Part shown: piece after piece, positions 44,584-52,838 of the stretch
Numbering within the stretch: position 1 is the stretch's first letter
Layout of the letters: each line of letters begins with the position of its first letter
Assembly: GCA_964630305.1 (NCBI GenBank)
Contig: CAZVTR010000001.1
Span: 62,001-126,000, forward strand
From: JAKPPT01 sp964630305
Lineage (GTDB): Bacteria; Spirochaetota; Spirochaetia; Treponematales; UBA12059
Direction of reading: 5' to 3'
Length of the DNA stretch: 64,000 nucleotides
Notes under the pieces: generated by a model
What the model saw: the letters and a program-made list of their open reading frames with translations, nothing else
Databases searched by the model: none
What the model was told of the DNA's origin: nothing
Program-made: the position numbers and the translations under genes

Positions 44584-45366
44584 ATGGATATTGCGTCCAT
44601 ATTAGGTTTTATTGGCGGCTGGGCAATGATTATTCTATCAATGATTTCATCAGGCGGACAACCGGCTGGTTACATTGATATTCCTTCTGTTTTTATGACT
44701 ATCGGTGGTTCTGCTTTTGCTTTGCTTTTTGGATCGAGCGTTAAAGATTTTTTTCAATTATTTAAGGTCATGGGTAAAATTTTAAGAGTACCTGATTTTG
44801 GTGAATTAAAAAAAATTGAAATGCTTGTGTCCTATGCTGAACGAGCACGAAAAGAAGGACTCCTTTCCTTGGAAGAAGAAATTGAAACTATTGATGATGA
44901 GTTTATGAAAACTGGCTTGCGCATGGTCGTTGACTCAATTGACGCTACTATTGTGCGCAATGTCATGGAAAGTGAAATCAATCAGATGAATGAACGCCAC
45001 GGGAAATGGTTTAAAATGATAGATAACTGGGCTAAGCTTGCACCAGGTTTTGGAATGCTCGGTACAGTGCAAGGTCTTATAGCTATGATGAAAAAGCTTG
45101 AAGATAAGAGCAGTATTGGACGTAATATGGCAGTTGCGCTAGTTACAACATACTACGGTGCTATTATGGCTAACTTTATTTTAACACCAATTATGGGTAA
45201 GCTCATTCAATATGATGCTCAGGAAACAAAAGTCCGGGAAATGGTGCTCGAAGGAGTGCTTTCAATACAGCAGGGCGATAACCCGCATATTGTACAGCAA
45301 AAGTTAACTGTGTATCTCACGCCAGAACAGCGCAAAAAATTCGAAGAAATGCATCCGTCGTCATAA
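44584..45366 (+). CDS. motA: Flagellar stator protein MotA
   Basis: MotA is the membrane part of the proton-driven stator that turns the switch complex. The 260-residue protein has four membrane helices (two near the N-terminus, two near 150-205) and a cytoplasmic loop with the charged residues that touch FliG (SYAERARKEGLLSLEEE). The motA family signature GTVQGLIAMMKKL is present. It is coupled with motB ten bases downstream. Confidence 0.95.
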   Translation: MDIASILGFIGGWAMIILSMISSGGQPAGYIDIPSVFMTIGGSAFALLFGSSVKDFFQLFKVMGKILRVPDFGELKKIEMLVSYAERARKEGLLSLEEEIETIDDEFMKTGLRMVVDSIDATIVRNVMESEINQMNERHGKWFKMIDNWAKLAPGFGMLGTVQGLIAMMKKLEDKSSIGRNMAVALVTTYYGAIMANFILTPIMGKLIQYDAQETKVREMVLEGVLSIQQGDNPHIVQQKLTVYLTPEQRKKFEEMHPSS

Positions 45367-45375
45367 GGAATAGCC

Positions 45376-46107
45376 ATGGCCAGAAAGAAAAAAGAAGAAA
45401 ATTTAGGAGGACTCGGTGAATGGATTGTTACCTATGGAGACATGGTAACACTGCTCCTCTGTTTCTTTGTGGCTATGTTTAATATGTCCGATATCGAAGT
45501 TGTTCAGCTCAATCAAATGATTTCAAGCTTTAACAATATCGGTACTGGTGCATCTACTGGCGGGCAAACACTCTCAGCGGGGCGCATGGCAGAATTAGGT
45601 AACTCAATCAATTCACTGCCTTCAATGGAAAAAGGCAAAATGCTTGCAACAGCTAAGAAAAAAGCTGTTTCACTTTTACAGCCAGAGATTAAATCAAATA
45701 TTATTCGAGTTACCATTGATGAACGAGGACTTGTTATCACCTTAGCGGCTGATGCATTTTTTAGGAAGGGCAGCGCGGATATCAATATCGAAGACACACG
45801 CGATATGCTCTTGCGCATTGCGGAGCTTTTGCGTTCTCCAGATCTTATCAATCGAAAAATACGGATAGAGGGACACACTGACAGAACACCAACCGATCCC
45901 AATGGCCCTTGGCCTACAAACTGGGAACTTTCAGTAGCGCGCGCGCTTAATGTACTGCACTATTTAGTAGATTTTGGAGTACCGGAAACCAAATTTCAGG
46001 TAGCAGGTTTTGGTGATACCATGCCACTCGATCCCCGTGATGTTGAAGAAGCATATGCATATAATAGACGTGTTGATATAATAATTCTTGATGAAGGACA
46101 TCTGTAA
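45376..46107 (+). CDS. motB: Flagellar stator protein MotB
   Basis: MotB anchors the stator to peptidoglycan and holds the proton-binding aspartate. The 243-residue protein has a cytosolic start, one membrane helix with the conserved WIVTYGDMVTLLLCFFVAMF, in which Asp22 is the proton site, and a C-terminal OmpA-like domain with IRIEGHTDRTP and VAGFGDTMP. The plug segment follows the helix. The preserved Asp argues for a working proton (not obviously sodium) motor. Confidence 0.95.
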   Translation: MARKKKEENLGGLGEWIVTYGDMVTLLLCFFVAMFNMSDIEVVQLNQMISSFNNIGTGASTGGQTLSAGRMAELGNSINSLPSMEKGKMLATAKKKAVSLLQPEIKSNIIRVTIDERGLVITLAADAFFRKGSADINIEDTRDMLLRIAELLRSPDLINRKIRIEGHTDRTPTDPNGPWPTNWELSVARALNVLHYLVDFGVPETKFQVAGFGDTMPLDPRDVEEAYAYNRRVDIIILDEGHL

Positions 46108-46124
46108 CAATAAGGAGTACGGCT

Positions 46125-46679
46125 ATGGCTGATGAATATGATAAAGGGTTTGATAACATCGATGAAGAAGCGCCTGAGCAGGGTAAACCGCAAAAAGCAG
46201 GTATAGCTGCTGGCGCAATACTTGGAATACTAAAATGGGTCGCAATAGGGCTCGGCTTTGTGTTTCTCGTTGTAATCATTGTTATAATTACCGTTGGAAT
46301 ACTGAATAAGCAGTCAAAACCGCTCACCGAACTTCCAAATTCAGAAATTTATATGAAAGCTGCTCCTATGTGGTCAACCTTTACTGCAATTGATCAGGTA
46401 ACTGTTACTACAATGGACAAAGAACCCTGGGCAATAACCGTAAAAATAAATCTAGCGTATGATGAAGCCGACAAAACGATTCTTACTGAGCTTACCAACA
46501 GAAAGTATCAAATCCAGGATTTTCTTCGTAACTTTTTCAGTAAAAAACTTATCGAAGAACTTATGCCAGATAAAGAACCTGTGCTTAAAGAAGAGTTGCG
46601 AAATCAGCTCAATGCACTGTTAACAAAACCAGCTATTAAAGATATTTATTTCCAGGACTTCAGGCGAACACAGATGTAA
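46125..46679 (+). CDS. fliL: Flagellar basal body-associated protein FliL
   Basis: FliL is a single-pass protein near the stator that supports motor function under load; in Borrelia it helps to orient the periplasmic flagella. The 184-residue protein has an acidic N-terminus, a membrane helix (about 38-65) and a periplasmic FliL domain ending in VLKEELRNQLNALLTKPAIKD followed by IYFQDFRRTQM. It follows motB and precedes a terminator-like hairpin, so transcription may partly stop after it. Confidence 0.93.
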   Translation: MADEYDKGFDNIDEEAPEQGKPQKAGIAAGAILGILKWVAIGLGFVFLVVIIVIITVGILNKQSKPLTELPNSEIYMKAAPMWSTFTAIDQVTVTTMDKEPWAITVKINLAYDEADKTILTELTNRKYQIQDFLRNFFSKKLIEELMPDKEPVLKEELRNQLNALLTKPAIKDIYFQDFRRTQM

Positions 46680-46685
46680 AGATCG

Positions 46686-46715
46686 TACAATGGAAAGTTT
46701 TCCATTGTAGTTTTT
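46686..46715 (+). terminator. Terminator-like hairpin after fliL
   Basis: A palindrome (TACAATGGAAA pairing with TTTCCATTGTA, 46686-46709) can form a ten-base-pair stem with a four-base loop and is followed by GTTTTT. This fits an intrinsic terminator inside the flagellar cluster, probably partial, since I see no good promoter before fliM. Confidence 0.55.
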
Positions 46716-46748
46716 AATAAAATATATTACAGTAATAGGTGAAAATAC

Positions 46749-46775
46749 AGAGCATGCAGGTGTTTTGCATGCTCT
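46749..46775 (+). other. Second hairpin upstream of fliM
   Basis: AGAGCATGCA and TGCATGCTCT (46749-46758 and 46766-46775) make a ten-base-pair stem with a seven-base loop. There is no T-run after it. It may be part of the fliM leader. Confidence 0.5.
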
Positions 46776-46838
46776 TTGCAAAATTGAAAAAATGGTTGTG
46801 AAAAACACAGCGTATATAACCATGGATGGAGTGCGGAA

Positions 46839-47873
46839 ATGACAGAAGTTCTGTCGCAGGATGAAATAGATCAGCTGCTCAATGCAATTACTTCCGGTGA
46901 TGCAAACCTCGAGACCGTACCAACCCGTACCGATAACCGAAAGATAAAAATTTATGACTTCAGGCGTCCTGATAAGTTTTCAAAAGAAACTTTGAGAACA
47001 ATTCAGATGATGCACGAAACGTTTGCCCGTCTTACAACAACAAACCTTTCTGCGGCTTTGCGTATTCTTGCAAACGTACATGTAGTCTCTACCGACCAAT
47101 TGACTTATGAAGAGTTTATCCGTTCAACGCCTCCTACAACAACATTAGCGATTGTCAGCATGGATCCGCTAAAAGGACAGATAATTCTGGAACTGGATCC
47201 TGCAGTTACTTTTACTATAATAGACAGATTATTTGGCGGTTCTGGTGAAGGTTTTAAGCTTAATCGTGAACTAACCGATATAGAACGTCAGGTCATAGAA
47301 GGTGTCATTGTAAAAATACTCGGTAATCTGCGTGAAGCATGGGCTCAAGTAATCGATCTCCGCCCGAGGCTTTCCCAGATAGAAAGCAATCCTCAGTTTG
47401 CTCTGATTGTTCCGCCGAATGAAACAGCAGTGCTCGTTACGCTTGAAACAAAAATTGGTGAAGTCGAAGGCATGATTAGTCTTTGTATACCCTATATGAC
47501 CATACAGCCAATCGTATCTAAGTTTTCGACTCAGTACTGGTATTCATCAGTTCGGCATGGAACTACAACAGAAAACCTCAACGTGTTAAAAGAAAAACTT
47601 TCCACAATTGATGTACCGGTTATCAGTGAGGTTGGCAGTATACCAATAACCGTTCGAGAGGTCATGGGATTAAAAGTTGGTGACATTATAAAACTCTCAA
47701 ACAGCAAGGTGACTGATCCGATAGTAATAAAAGTGGGTAACAAGAAAAAGTTTCTTGGAAGACCTGGATTGGTTGGTAAAAAGCTTGCTTTGCAAATAGT
47801 AAAGAGACTCGATGAGTCAGAACAAGAAACATTTGAGGAATTGGTACCTGAAGGGGAGGATACGAACTTATGA
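46839..47873 (+). CDS. fliM: Flagellar motor switch protein FliM
   Basis: FliM forms the C-ring and receives CheY-P to reverse rotation. The 344-residue protein begins with the CheY-binding motif LSQDEIDQLL (about residues 4-13), then the middle domain resembling CheC (ERQVIEGVIVKILGNLREAW) and a C-terminal SpoA/FliN-like domain (LKVGDIIKLSNSKVTDPI). It overlaps fliY by four bases, so the two switch proteins are made together. Confidence 0.96.
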   Translation: MTEVLSQDEIDQLLNAITSGDANLETVPTRTDNRKIKIYDFRRPDKFSKETLRTIQMMHETFARLTTTNLSAALRILANVHVVSTDQLTYEEFIRSTPPTTTLAIVSMDPLKGQIILELDPAVTFTIIDRLFGGSGEGFKLNRELTDIERQVIEGVIVKILGNLREAWAQVIDLRPRLSQIESNPQFALIVPPNETAVLVTLETKIGEVEGMISLCIPYMTIQPIVSKFSTQYWYSSVRHGTTTENLNVLKEKLSTIDVPVISEVGSIPITVREVMGLKVGDIIKLSNSKVTDPIVIKVGNKKKFLGRPGLVGKKLALQIVKRLDESEQETFEELVPEGEDTNL

Positions 47874-49018
47874 GTGATGGATCATTATCCCAGTCAGAAA
47901 TAGAGTCATTGTTAGCAGGATTAGATCCTGGAATCAGCAGTTCGAGTGCCGCACAATCTTCAGATACTGGAGGAGCATTAGCCAGGGATTTTACCGGTAT
48001 ACTCGAATCGGTTTTATCTGCTCAGAGTCAGAATCTTTCCATGATTACCGGCACAGATGTTTCAGTTTCTGGATTAACCGGTATGCTTGTGTCGCGGGAC
48101 AGTGCTTTAAGCCAACTGCCTGATGAAGTGCTCTATATCAAACAAAATTTTACAGGAGGACTTCCCGGCGGACACGGTTTTCTCTTTTCTAAAGATACTG
48201 CAATACGAATTGCCTCGCTCGCTAATAAAGACGAATCGCTTTCTGAAATCGATGATATGGTAATATCGATTGTAGCAGAAAGTGTTTCAAATATAACCGG
48301 TACTTTTATTTCGCTTTTTTCTGAAAAACTAAGCAAACAAGGTATTCAGTCCGAACCAGCAGAGGGAAGTTTTATTCCTAAAGCATCGGTTAAATTTCCG
48401 CAAGGAAATTTCATTCTTGTAACCTGGAATGCTTCGATAAATGGTGAAGATCATGTATTCTGGGAAGTGTATCCCGAACAGCTTGCAAGAGATGTTGCTA
48501 AGGCTTCAGGATTTACCAGTGCTCAGGATCAGCCTGCAATGCAGACTATGCAGCAGTCAACAATGGGACAAATGCAGCAGCCGATGATGGGACAGGGCAT
48601 GATGGGACAACAAATGATGGGACAAATGCAGCAGCCAATGATGCAGCAAGGTTTTCAGCCGATGTATCAGCAGCCTATGATGGGTACACAAGGTGTGCCT
48701 CCTAATGTTCAGCCTGTGCAATTTGGGCAGCTAGGCAATGTTACTCCGCCGCAGGAATATGGCAATATAGGGCTCATTATGGATGTCCATATGGAGCTTA
48801 CTGTAGAACTAGGCCGAGCAAAAATGCTCGTCAAAGAAATCCTAGGTCTCGGTGAAGGTAATATAATTGAGCTTGATAAGCTTGCCGGTGAACCTGTTGA
48901 TATTCTTGTTAACCATAAACCTATTGCTAAAGGCGAAGTAGTAGTCATTGAAGAAAGTTTTGGTGTTCGTGTGACAGAAATATTGCCTGCAATGGAACGC
49001 ATGATGGAAATTAACTAA
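47870..49018 (+). CDS. fliY: Flagellar motor switch protein FliY/FliN with Met/Gln-rich linker
   Basis: FliY is the second C-ring protein; its C-terminal SpoA domain (about 300-380, VELGRAKMLVKEILGLGEGN) is FliN-like. The N-terminal tip LSQSEIESLLAGLD resembles the CheY-binding motif of FliM. The middle domain is CheC-like, but the phosphatase motif appears altered: SIVAESVSN has Ser where the active Asn is expected. Between the domains lies a linker (about 220-285) with 16 Met in 52 residues and many Gln/Pro. The 382-residue length is long for FliN because of these parts. Confidence 0.92.
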   Translation: MSDGSLSQSEIESLLAGLDPGISSSSAAQSSDTGGALARDFTGILESVLSAQSQNLSMITGTDVSVSGLTGMLVSRDSALSQLPDEVLYIKQNFTGGLPGGHGFLFSKDTAIRIASLANKDESLSEIDDMVISIVAESVSNITGTFISLFSEKLSKQGIQSEPAEGSFIPKASVKFPQGNFILVTWNASINGEDHVFWEVYPEQLARDVAKASGFTSAQDQPAMQTMQQSTMGQMQQPMMGQGMMGQQMMGQMQQPMMQQGFQPMYQQPMMGTQGVPPNVQPVQFGQLGNVTPPQEYGNIGLIMDVHMELTVELGRAKMLVKEILGLGEGNIIELDKLAGEPVDILVNHKPIAKGEVVVIEESFGVRVTEILPAMERMMEIN

Positions 49019-49046
49019 ATAGCTGTCAGATGTAGCAAGTAGCATG

Positions 49047-49084
49047 AGCTGCCTGGAAAATATTTCTGGGCAGCTTTTTTTATT
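49047..49084 (+). terminator. Terminator after fliY
   Basis: AGCTGCC (49047-49053) pairs with GGCAGCT (49069-49075), followed by a run of seven T and more T-rich sequence. This is a good intrinsic terminator inside the flagellar gene series, followed by a new promoter. Confidence 0.75.
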
Positions 49085-49145
49085 TTAAGCTTTTTATATT
49101 TCGTTTTTTTGTGATAAAACAATTTTGTTAAAATAAATTTTTTTA

Positions 49146-49174
49146 TTGCACTAATTTCTTGAATAGTGTATAAT
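49146..49174 (+). promoter_or_regulatory. Sigma70 promoter upstream of fliO
   Basis: TTGCAC (49146-49151) and a perfect -10 TATAAT (49169-49174) are 17 bases apart in a very AT-rich region. It follows the terminator and would start transcription about 15 bases before the fliO start codon, restarting fliO-fliP-fliQ-fliR-flhB-flhA. Confidence 0.75.
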
Positions 49175-49195
49175 TAAATCAAACTGGGGGATCAT

Positions 49196-49750
49196 TTGAA
49201 AAATAAATTTCTCGTAGCAATTATCATTGTGGTAACGTGTATTTCAATGGTGTATGCACAAACCACTGTTGATGAGACAAAATTGGTGCTTCAAGAGCCT
49301 GCTCAAAACGCTCCTGCCGCAACACAGAATACAGGTATTGTATGGTATATGATACGTATGTTTCTCGTGCTCGGGCTTGTCCTGCTTGCTTTATATGGCT
49401 TGTACATTTTTCTTAAACGAAAAGCTAAGCGTCCCATACAAGAAGATCCATTCATAAAACACCTTGGAGTTACTCAGATAGCACCAGGAAAGTCAGTGCA
49501 TGTTCTTTCACTCGGTTCAAAAGCATGGCTGTTAGGAGTGAGTGACACAGCTATCACAATGCTTGCAGAGCTAGATGATAAAGAACTCATTGATGCCATG
49601 GTTGTTAAAGCGCAAGAAGCTCCTCCAGAAGTGCCACCAACAGATTTTAGGAACATTTTTTTAAAGATGTTTCCGGGGGTTCAGAAAAAACCAGAAAGTC
49701 CGAAGTTGGATGTTTTTTCGGAACAGCGCAATAGAATTAAAAAATTGTAG
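49196..49750 (+). CDS. fliO: Flagellar biosynthetic protein FliO (FliZ)
   Basis: FliO helps to assemble the FliP export pore. The 184-residue protein begins at TTG 49196, five bases after GGGGG; no ATG is placed better. It has an N-terminal signal-like hydrophobic segment, a second membrane helix (about 48-70) and a cytosolic domain with LGVTQIAPGKSVHVLSLGSKAWLLGV split over two short motifs. In Borrelia the same gene is called fliZ. It is the first gene after the internal terminator and promoter. Confidence 0.88.
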   Translation: MKNKFLVAIIIVVTCISMVYAQTTVDETKLVLQEPAQNAPAATQNTGIVWYMIRMFLVLGLVLLALYGLYIFLKRKAKRPIQEDPFIKHLGVTQIAPGKSVHVLSLGSKAWLLGVSDTAITMLAELDDKELIDAMVVKAQEAPPEVPPTDFRNIFLKMFPGVQKKPESPKLDVFSEQRNRIKKL

Positions 49751-49774
49751 CACGGAAGTAGTTGGGGAGGGGAA

Positions 49775-50620
49775 ATGAAAAAAATTGTATGCATCTTGAT
49801 TATAAGTTTATCGCTCATGCCTCTGCTTGCACAGGAATTCCCTGCAAAACCAGCAGATACTGCAACGAATGTACCTATTCCCAATGCAAATACTGCAAAT
49901 AACCGTGCCACAACAGGATTCCCTGATCCGGTTCCTGCAATTCCATTTGTAGATGTACGAGTTCGTTCTCCGCAAACAGGCAGAGAAGTAGCGTTTAGCC
50001 TTCAGCTGTTGCTGCTGTTAACAGTTATATCGCTTGCTCCAGGACTCCTCATATTGATGACAAGTTTTCTGCGTATTTCAATAGTACTTGATTTTGTTAA
50101 GCGGGCGCTGTCATTACAGCAAGTGCCGCCTAATCAAGTACTATTAGGAATTGCGTTGTTTATGACTATTTTTATTATGTGGCCGACATTTACTGATATA
50201 TATAATAATTCTATAAAGCCGCTTTCTGAGGGTAAAGCCAGTATAGAAGAAGCATATCGGCAGGCAGAAAAACCAATCAGAGTTTTCATGTATTCGCAAA
50301 TGCAGAAAAATCCAGAAAATATCAGGCTCTTCATGAGCATGAGTAATCTGCCAAAACCTCGTACGCTGGCTGATGTTCCAACGCATGTACTTATCCCTGC
50401 ATTCATTCTCAATGAGATGACAATAGCATTTAAGATAGGAATTTTAATTTACATTCCGTTTATAATTATCGATATGGTAGTTGCCGCGGTGTTAATGTCG
50501 ATGGGTATGATGATGCTTCCTCCTGTAATGATATCGACACCGTTTAAGCTTATTTTATTTGTTTTGGTTGATGGATGGTCGCTCATGACAACAGAGCTGG
50601 TGCAATCGTTTGTTAAATAG
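49775..50620 (+). CDS. fliP: Flagellar biosynthetic protein FliP
   Basis: FliP is the main pore protein of the flagellar export gate. It has a signal peptide, a variable 60-residue periplasmic stretch, then the conserved LLLLLTVISLAPGLLILMTS, RALSLQQVPPNQVL and LIPAFILNEMTIAFKIG segments with four membrane helices. The length is 281 residues. The order fliO-fliP-fliQ-fliR is standard. A GGGAGGGG site precedes the ATG. Confidence 0.96.
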   Translation: MKKIVCILIISLSLMPLLAQEFPAKPADTATNVPIPNANTANNRATTGFPDPVPAIPFVDVRVRSPQTGREVAFSLQLLLLLTVISLAPGLLILMTSFLRISIVLDFVKRALSLQQVPPNQVLLGIALFMTIFIMWPTFTDIYNNSIKPLSEGKASIEEAYRQAEKPIRVFMYSQMQKNPENIRLFMSMSNLPKPRTLADVPTHVLIPAFILNEMTIAFKIGILIYIPFIIIDMVVAAVLMSMGMMMLPPVMISTPFKLILFVLVDGWSLMTTELVQSFVK

Positions 50621-50634
50621 AGAGGAGTAGAGCT

Positions 50635-50898
50635 GTGACAATTGGTTCAATATCGGCTTTATTTGTAAATGCTATTTGGCAAATTATTATGCTTTCTGCG
50701 CCAATTCTGCTTACAGCATTGCTGGTTGGATTGCTTATCAGCATCTTGCAGGCAACTACGAGTATCCAGGAACAGACACTGACATTTGTGCCAAAATTTG
50801 CAGGAATTCTTTTGGTTTTAATGCTCTTAATTGGATGGATGTTTTCATCCCTCGGGCAATATACACAAAAACTTTTTGCGCTCATTTCGGAGATGTAA
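50635..50898 (+). CDS. fliQ: Flagellar biosynthetic protein FliQ
   Basis: FliQ is a small two-helix pore protein of the export gate. The 87-residue protein has helices near 15-40 and 55-80 and the conserved LLVGLLISILQATTSIQEQT segment. It starts with GTG 50635, eight bases after GAGAGGAG. It is immediately followed by fliR, one of several tight junctions in this part. Confidence 0.95.
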   Translation: MTIGSISALFVNAIWQIIMLSAPILLTALLVGLLISILQATTSIQEQTLTFVPKFAGILLVLMLLIGWMFSSLGQYTQKLFALISEM

Positions 50899-50901
50899 TG
50901 G

Positions 50902-51684
50902 ATGTTTAACCAGATACTGGCACGGGCAGATTTGTTTTTGCTTCTCACAGTAAGAATTCTAGCAATGCTGGAAACTGCTCCGCTCATATCTGGTGATTCT
51001 GTGCCTCAATTTGCAAAAATTGGCCTTGCTTTTGGAACATCAATGGCTGTACTGCCATATGCACAATCGCTTGGTTATGCTATGCCTGCAAGTGCTGTAC
51101 TATATCTTGCCTACATTGTAGGTGAAGCAGCTATTGGAATTATATCTGGATTTTTTCTTACTGTTTTATATTCATCATTTATAACCGCAGGACAATTTTT
51201 TTCAATACAGATGGGATTTGGTATATCTGAAACGTATGACCCGTTAGCACAAATGGAAATTCCAATTGTAGGCCAGCTCCTTAACCTCATTGGCATGTTT
51301 GTGTTTATTCAGGTTCAAGGTTTTCAATACCTGTTTCTGTATGGCGTTAAAGGGAGTCTTAAGGCGCTCACCGTTAGTTCAATGCTGGAAAGACATGCAA
51401 ATTTCTCAGATTATTTTATAAAAGCGCTCGCATCGCTTTTCGCAAATGCTTTTGTGATAGCTGTTCCAATTATTGGTTCATTGTTTATGGTTTCACTAGC
51501 AATGGGTCTCATGACTAGAGCTGCACCGCAGATGAATTTGCTCATAGAGGGTTTCCCAATTTCAATATTTGTTTCATTCCTTATAATGGCATTGACAATG
51601 CCCTATCTCATTGAAGTATTTTCAAAATTAATTGATGCAGGTTTCTACCAGCTTGGTATTTTGCTAGAGGGGAAAACAGCATGA
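50902..51684 (+). CDS. fliR: Flagellar biosynthetic protein FliR
   Basis: FliR completes the FliPQR export pore. The 260-residue protein is very hydrophobic, with about six membrane helices, and has the family patterns LLLTVRILAMLETAPLIS and SLAMGLMTRAAPQMNLLI followed by EGFPISIFVSF. ATG 50902 follows the fliQ stop by three bases. The end overlaps flhB by four bases. Confidence 0.95.
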   Translation: MFNQILARADLFLLLTVRILAMLETAPLISGDSVPQFAKIGLAFGTSMAVLPYAQSLGYAMPASAVLYLAYIVGEAAIGIISGFFLTVLYSSFITAGQFFSIQMGFGISETYDPLAQMEIPIVGQLLNLIGMFVFIQVQGFQYLFLYGVKGSLKALTVSSMLERHANFSDYFIKALASLFANAFVIAVPIIGSLFMVSLAMGLMTRAAPQMNLLIEGFPISIFVSFLIMALTMPYLIEVFSKLIDAGFYQLGILLEGKTA

Positions 51685-52835
51685 GCGTTTATGAAAATTC
51701 ACAGGATTTATTTTCTCATGTGCATCTCCAATGGTTCGCCCCTGAAGATGAAGGAAGAACCGAAGAGCCAACTGAGTATAAATTGCGGAAAGCACGTGAA
51801 GAAGGGCAGGTAGCAAAAAGCCAGGACTTGACTGGAGCAATTGTTTTATTGCTCACGAGTATAACATTAGCGCTGTTTGCTCCGTCGATGCTGGCAACAA
51901 TTAGATCAATGTTTAGGTGGTTCATCTCAGAATCCATAACATTGGATATTACCGCTTCTGGTAACTATGTGTTTATGGTATTTCTGGATTATTTTGTACG
52001 ACTCGTTTTTCCTATTGCACTTGTCAGTGTTGTTGCAGCGCTGGGCGCAAATTTATTGCAGGTAGGTTTCTTATTTACAACAAAACCAATCCGGCCGGAT
52101 CTTAAACGCATTGTTCCTAATTTTGTAAAATATTTTCAGCGTACGCTGTTTTCAACAGACGGTTTATACAATATAGCAAAGTCAATAGGTAAAGTGGTTA
52201 TTTTAATTGTGCTAGTATATCTTAATGTACAGGCAGATATTCCAAGGCTATTAAAATTGCAGACAGCGAGTATATGGGTTTCTTTCCAATTTATAGCAGG
52301 TCTTGCATTACGTATTCTTCTAGAGGCAAGTGTTATTCTGCTTGTGTTAGCATTGCTCGATTATCTTGTTCAGCGCAGACAGTTTAGAAAGCAAATGCGA
52401 ATGACCAAACAGGAAATAAAAGAAGAATATAAAATGATGGAAGGGGATCCGCTTATTCGCTCCAAATTGCGTGAGCGTATGAGGGAGCTTTTAACCCGCA
52501 ATATGATTGCCAACGTGCCAAAAGCCGATGTGGTAATAACAAACCCGACTCACTATGCAGTTGCAATTGAGTGGGATAGGACTAAAATGATAGCTCCCAT
52601 GGTGGTTGCAAAAGGTGTTGACAGAATTGCGTTAGAAATTAGACGGATTGCAGAAGAGAATAAAGTACCGATAGTGGAAAACAGACCGCTTGCACGAGCA
52701 CTTTATGCAGAAACTGAAGTTGGTGATATAATACCAGAACAGCATTGGAATGCAATTGCAACAGTGCTTGCATATATAGTAAAAACCAGCGAACGTGCAC
52801 GGGAGCGTTTCCTTGGAACTGGAACGGAGCAATAA
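51681..52835 (+). CDS. flhB: Flagellar biosynthetic protein FlhB
   Basis: FlhB is the export-gate protein that, with FliK, switches from hook to filament substrates. It has four membrane helices (about 50-225) and a cytosolic domain that cuts itself at NPTH: Asn288-Pro289 here, in VVITNPTHYAVAIEW. The length is 384 residues. The N-terminal EEPTEYKLRKAREEGQVAKS is a family hallmark. It overlaps fliR and lies three bases from flhA. Confidence 0.96.
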   Translation: MSVYENSQDLFSHVHLQWFAPEDEGRTEEPTEYKLRKAREEGQVAKSQDLTGAIVLLLTSITLALFAPSMLATIRSMFRWFISESITLDITASGNYVFMVFLDYFVRLVFPIALVSVVAALGANLLQVGFLFTTKPIRPDLKRIVPNFVKYFQRTLFSTDGLYNIAKSIGKVVILIVLVYLNVQADIPRLLKLQTASIWVSFQFIAGLALRILLEASVILLVLALLDYLVQRRQFRKQMRMTKQEIKEEYKMMEGDPLIRSKLRERMRELLTRNMIANVPKADVVITNPTHYAVAIEWDRTKMIAPMVVAKGVDRIALEIRRIAEENKVPIVENRPLARALYAETEVGDIIPEQHWNAIATVLAYIVKTSERARERFLGTGTEQ

Positions 52836-52838
52836 TGT

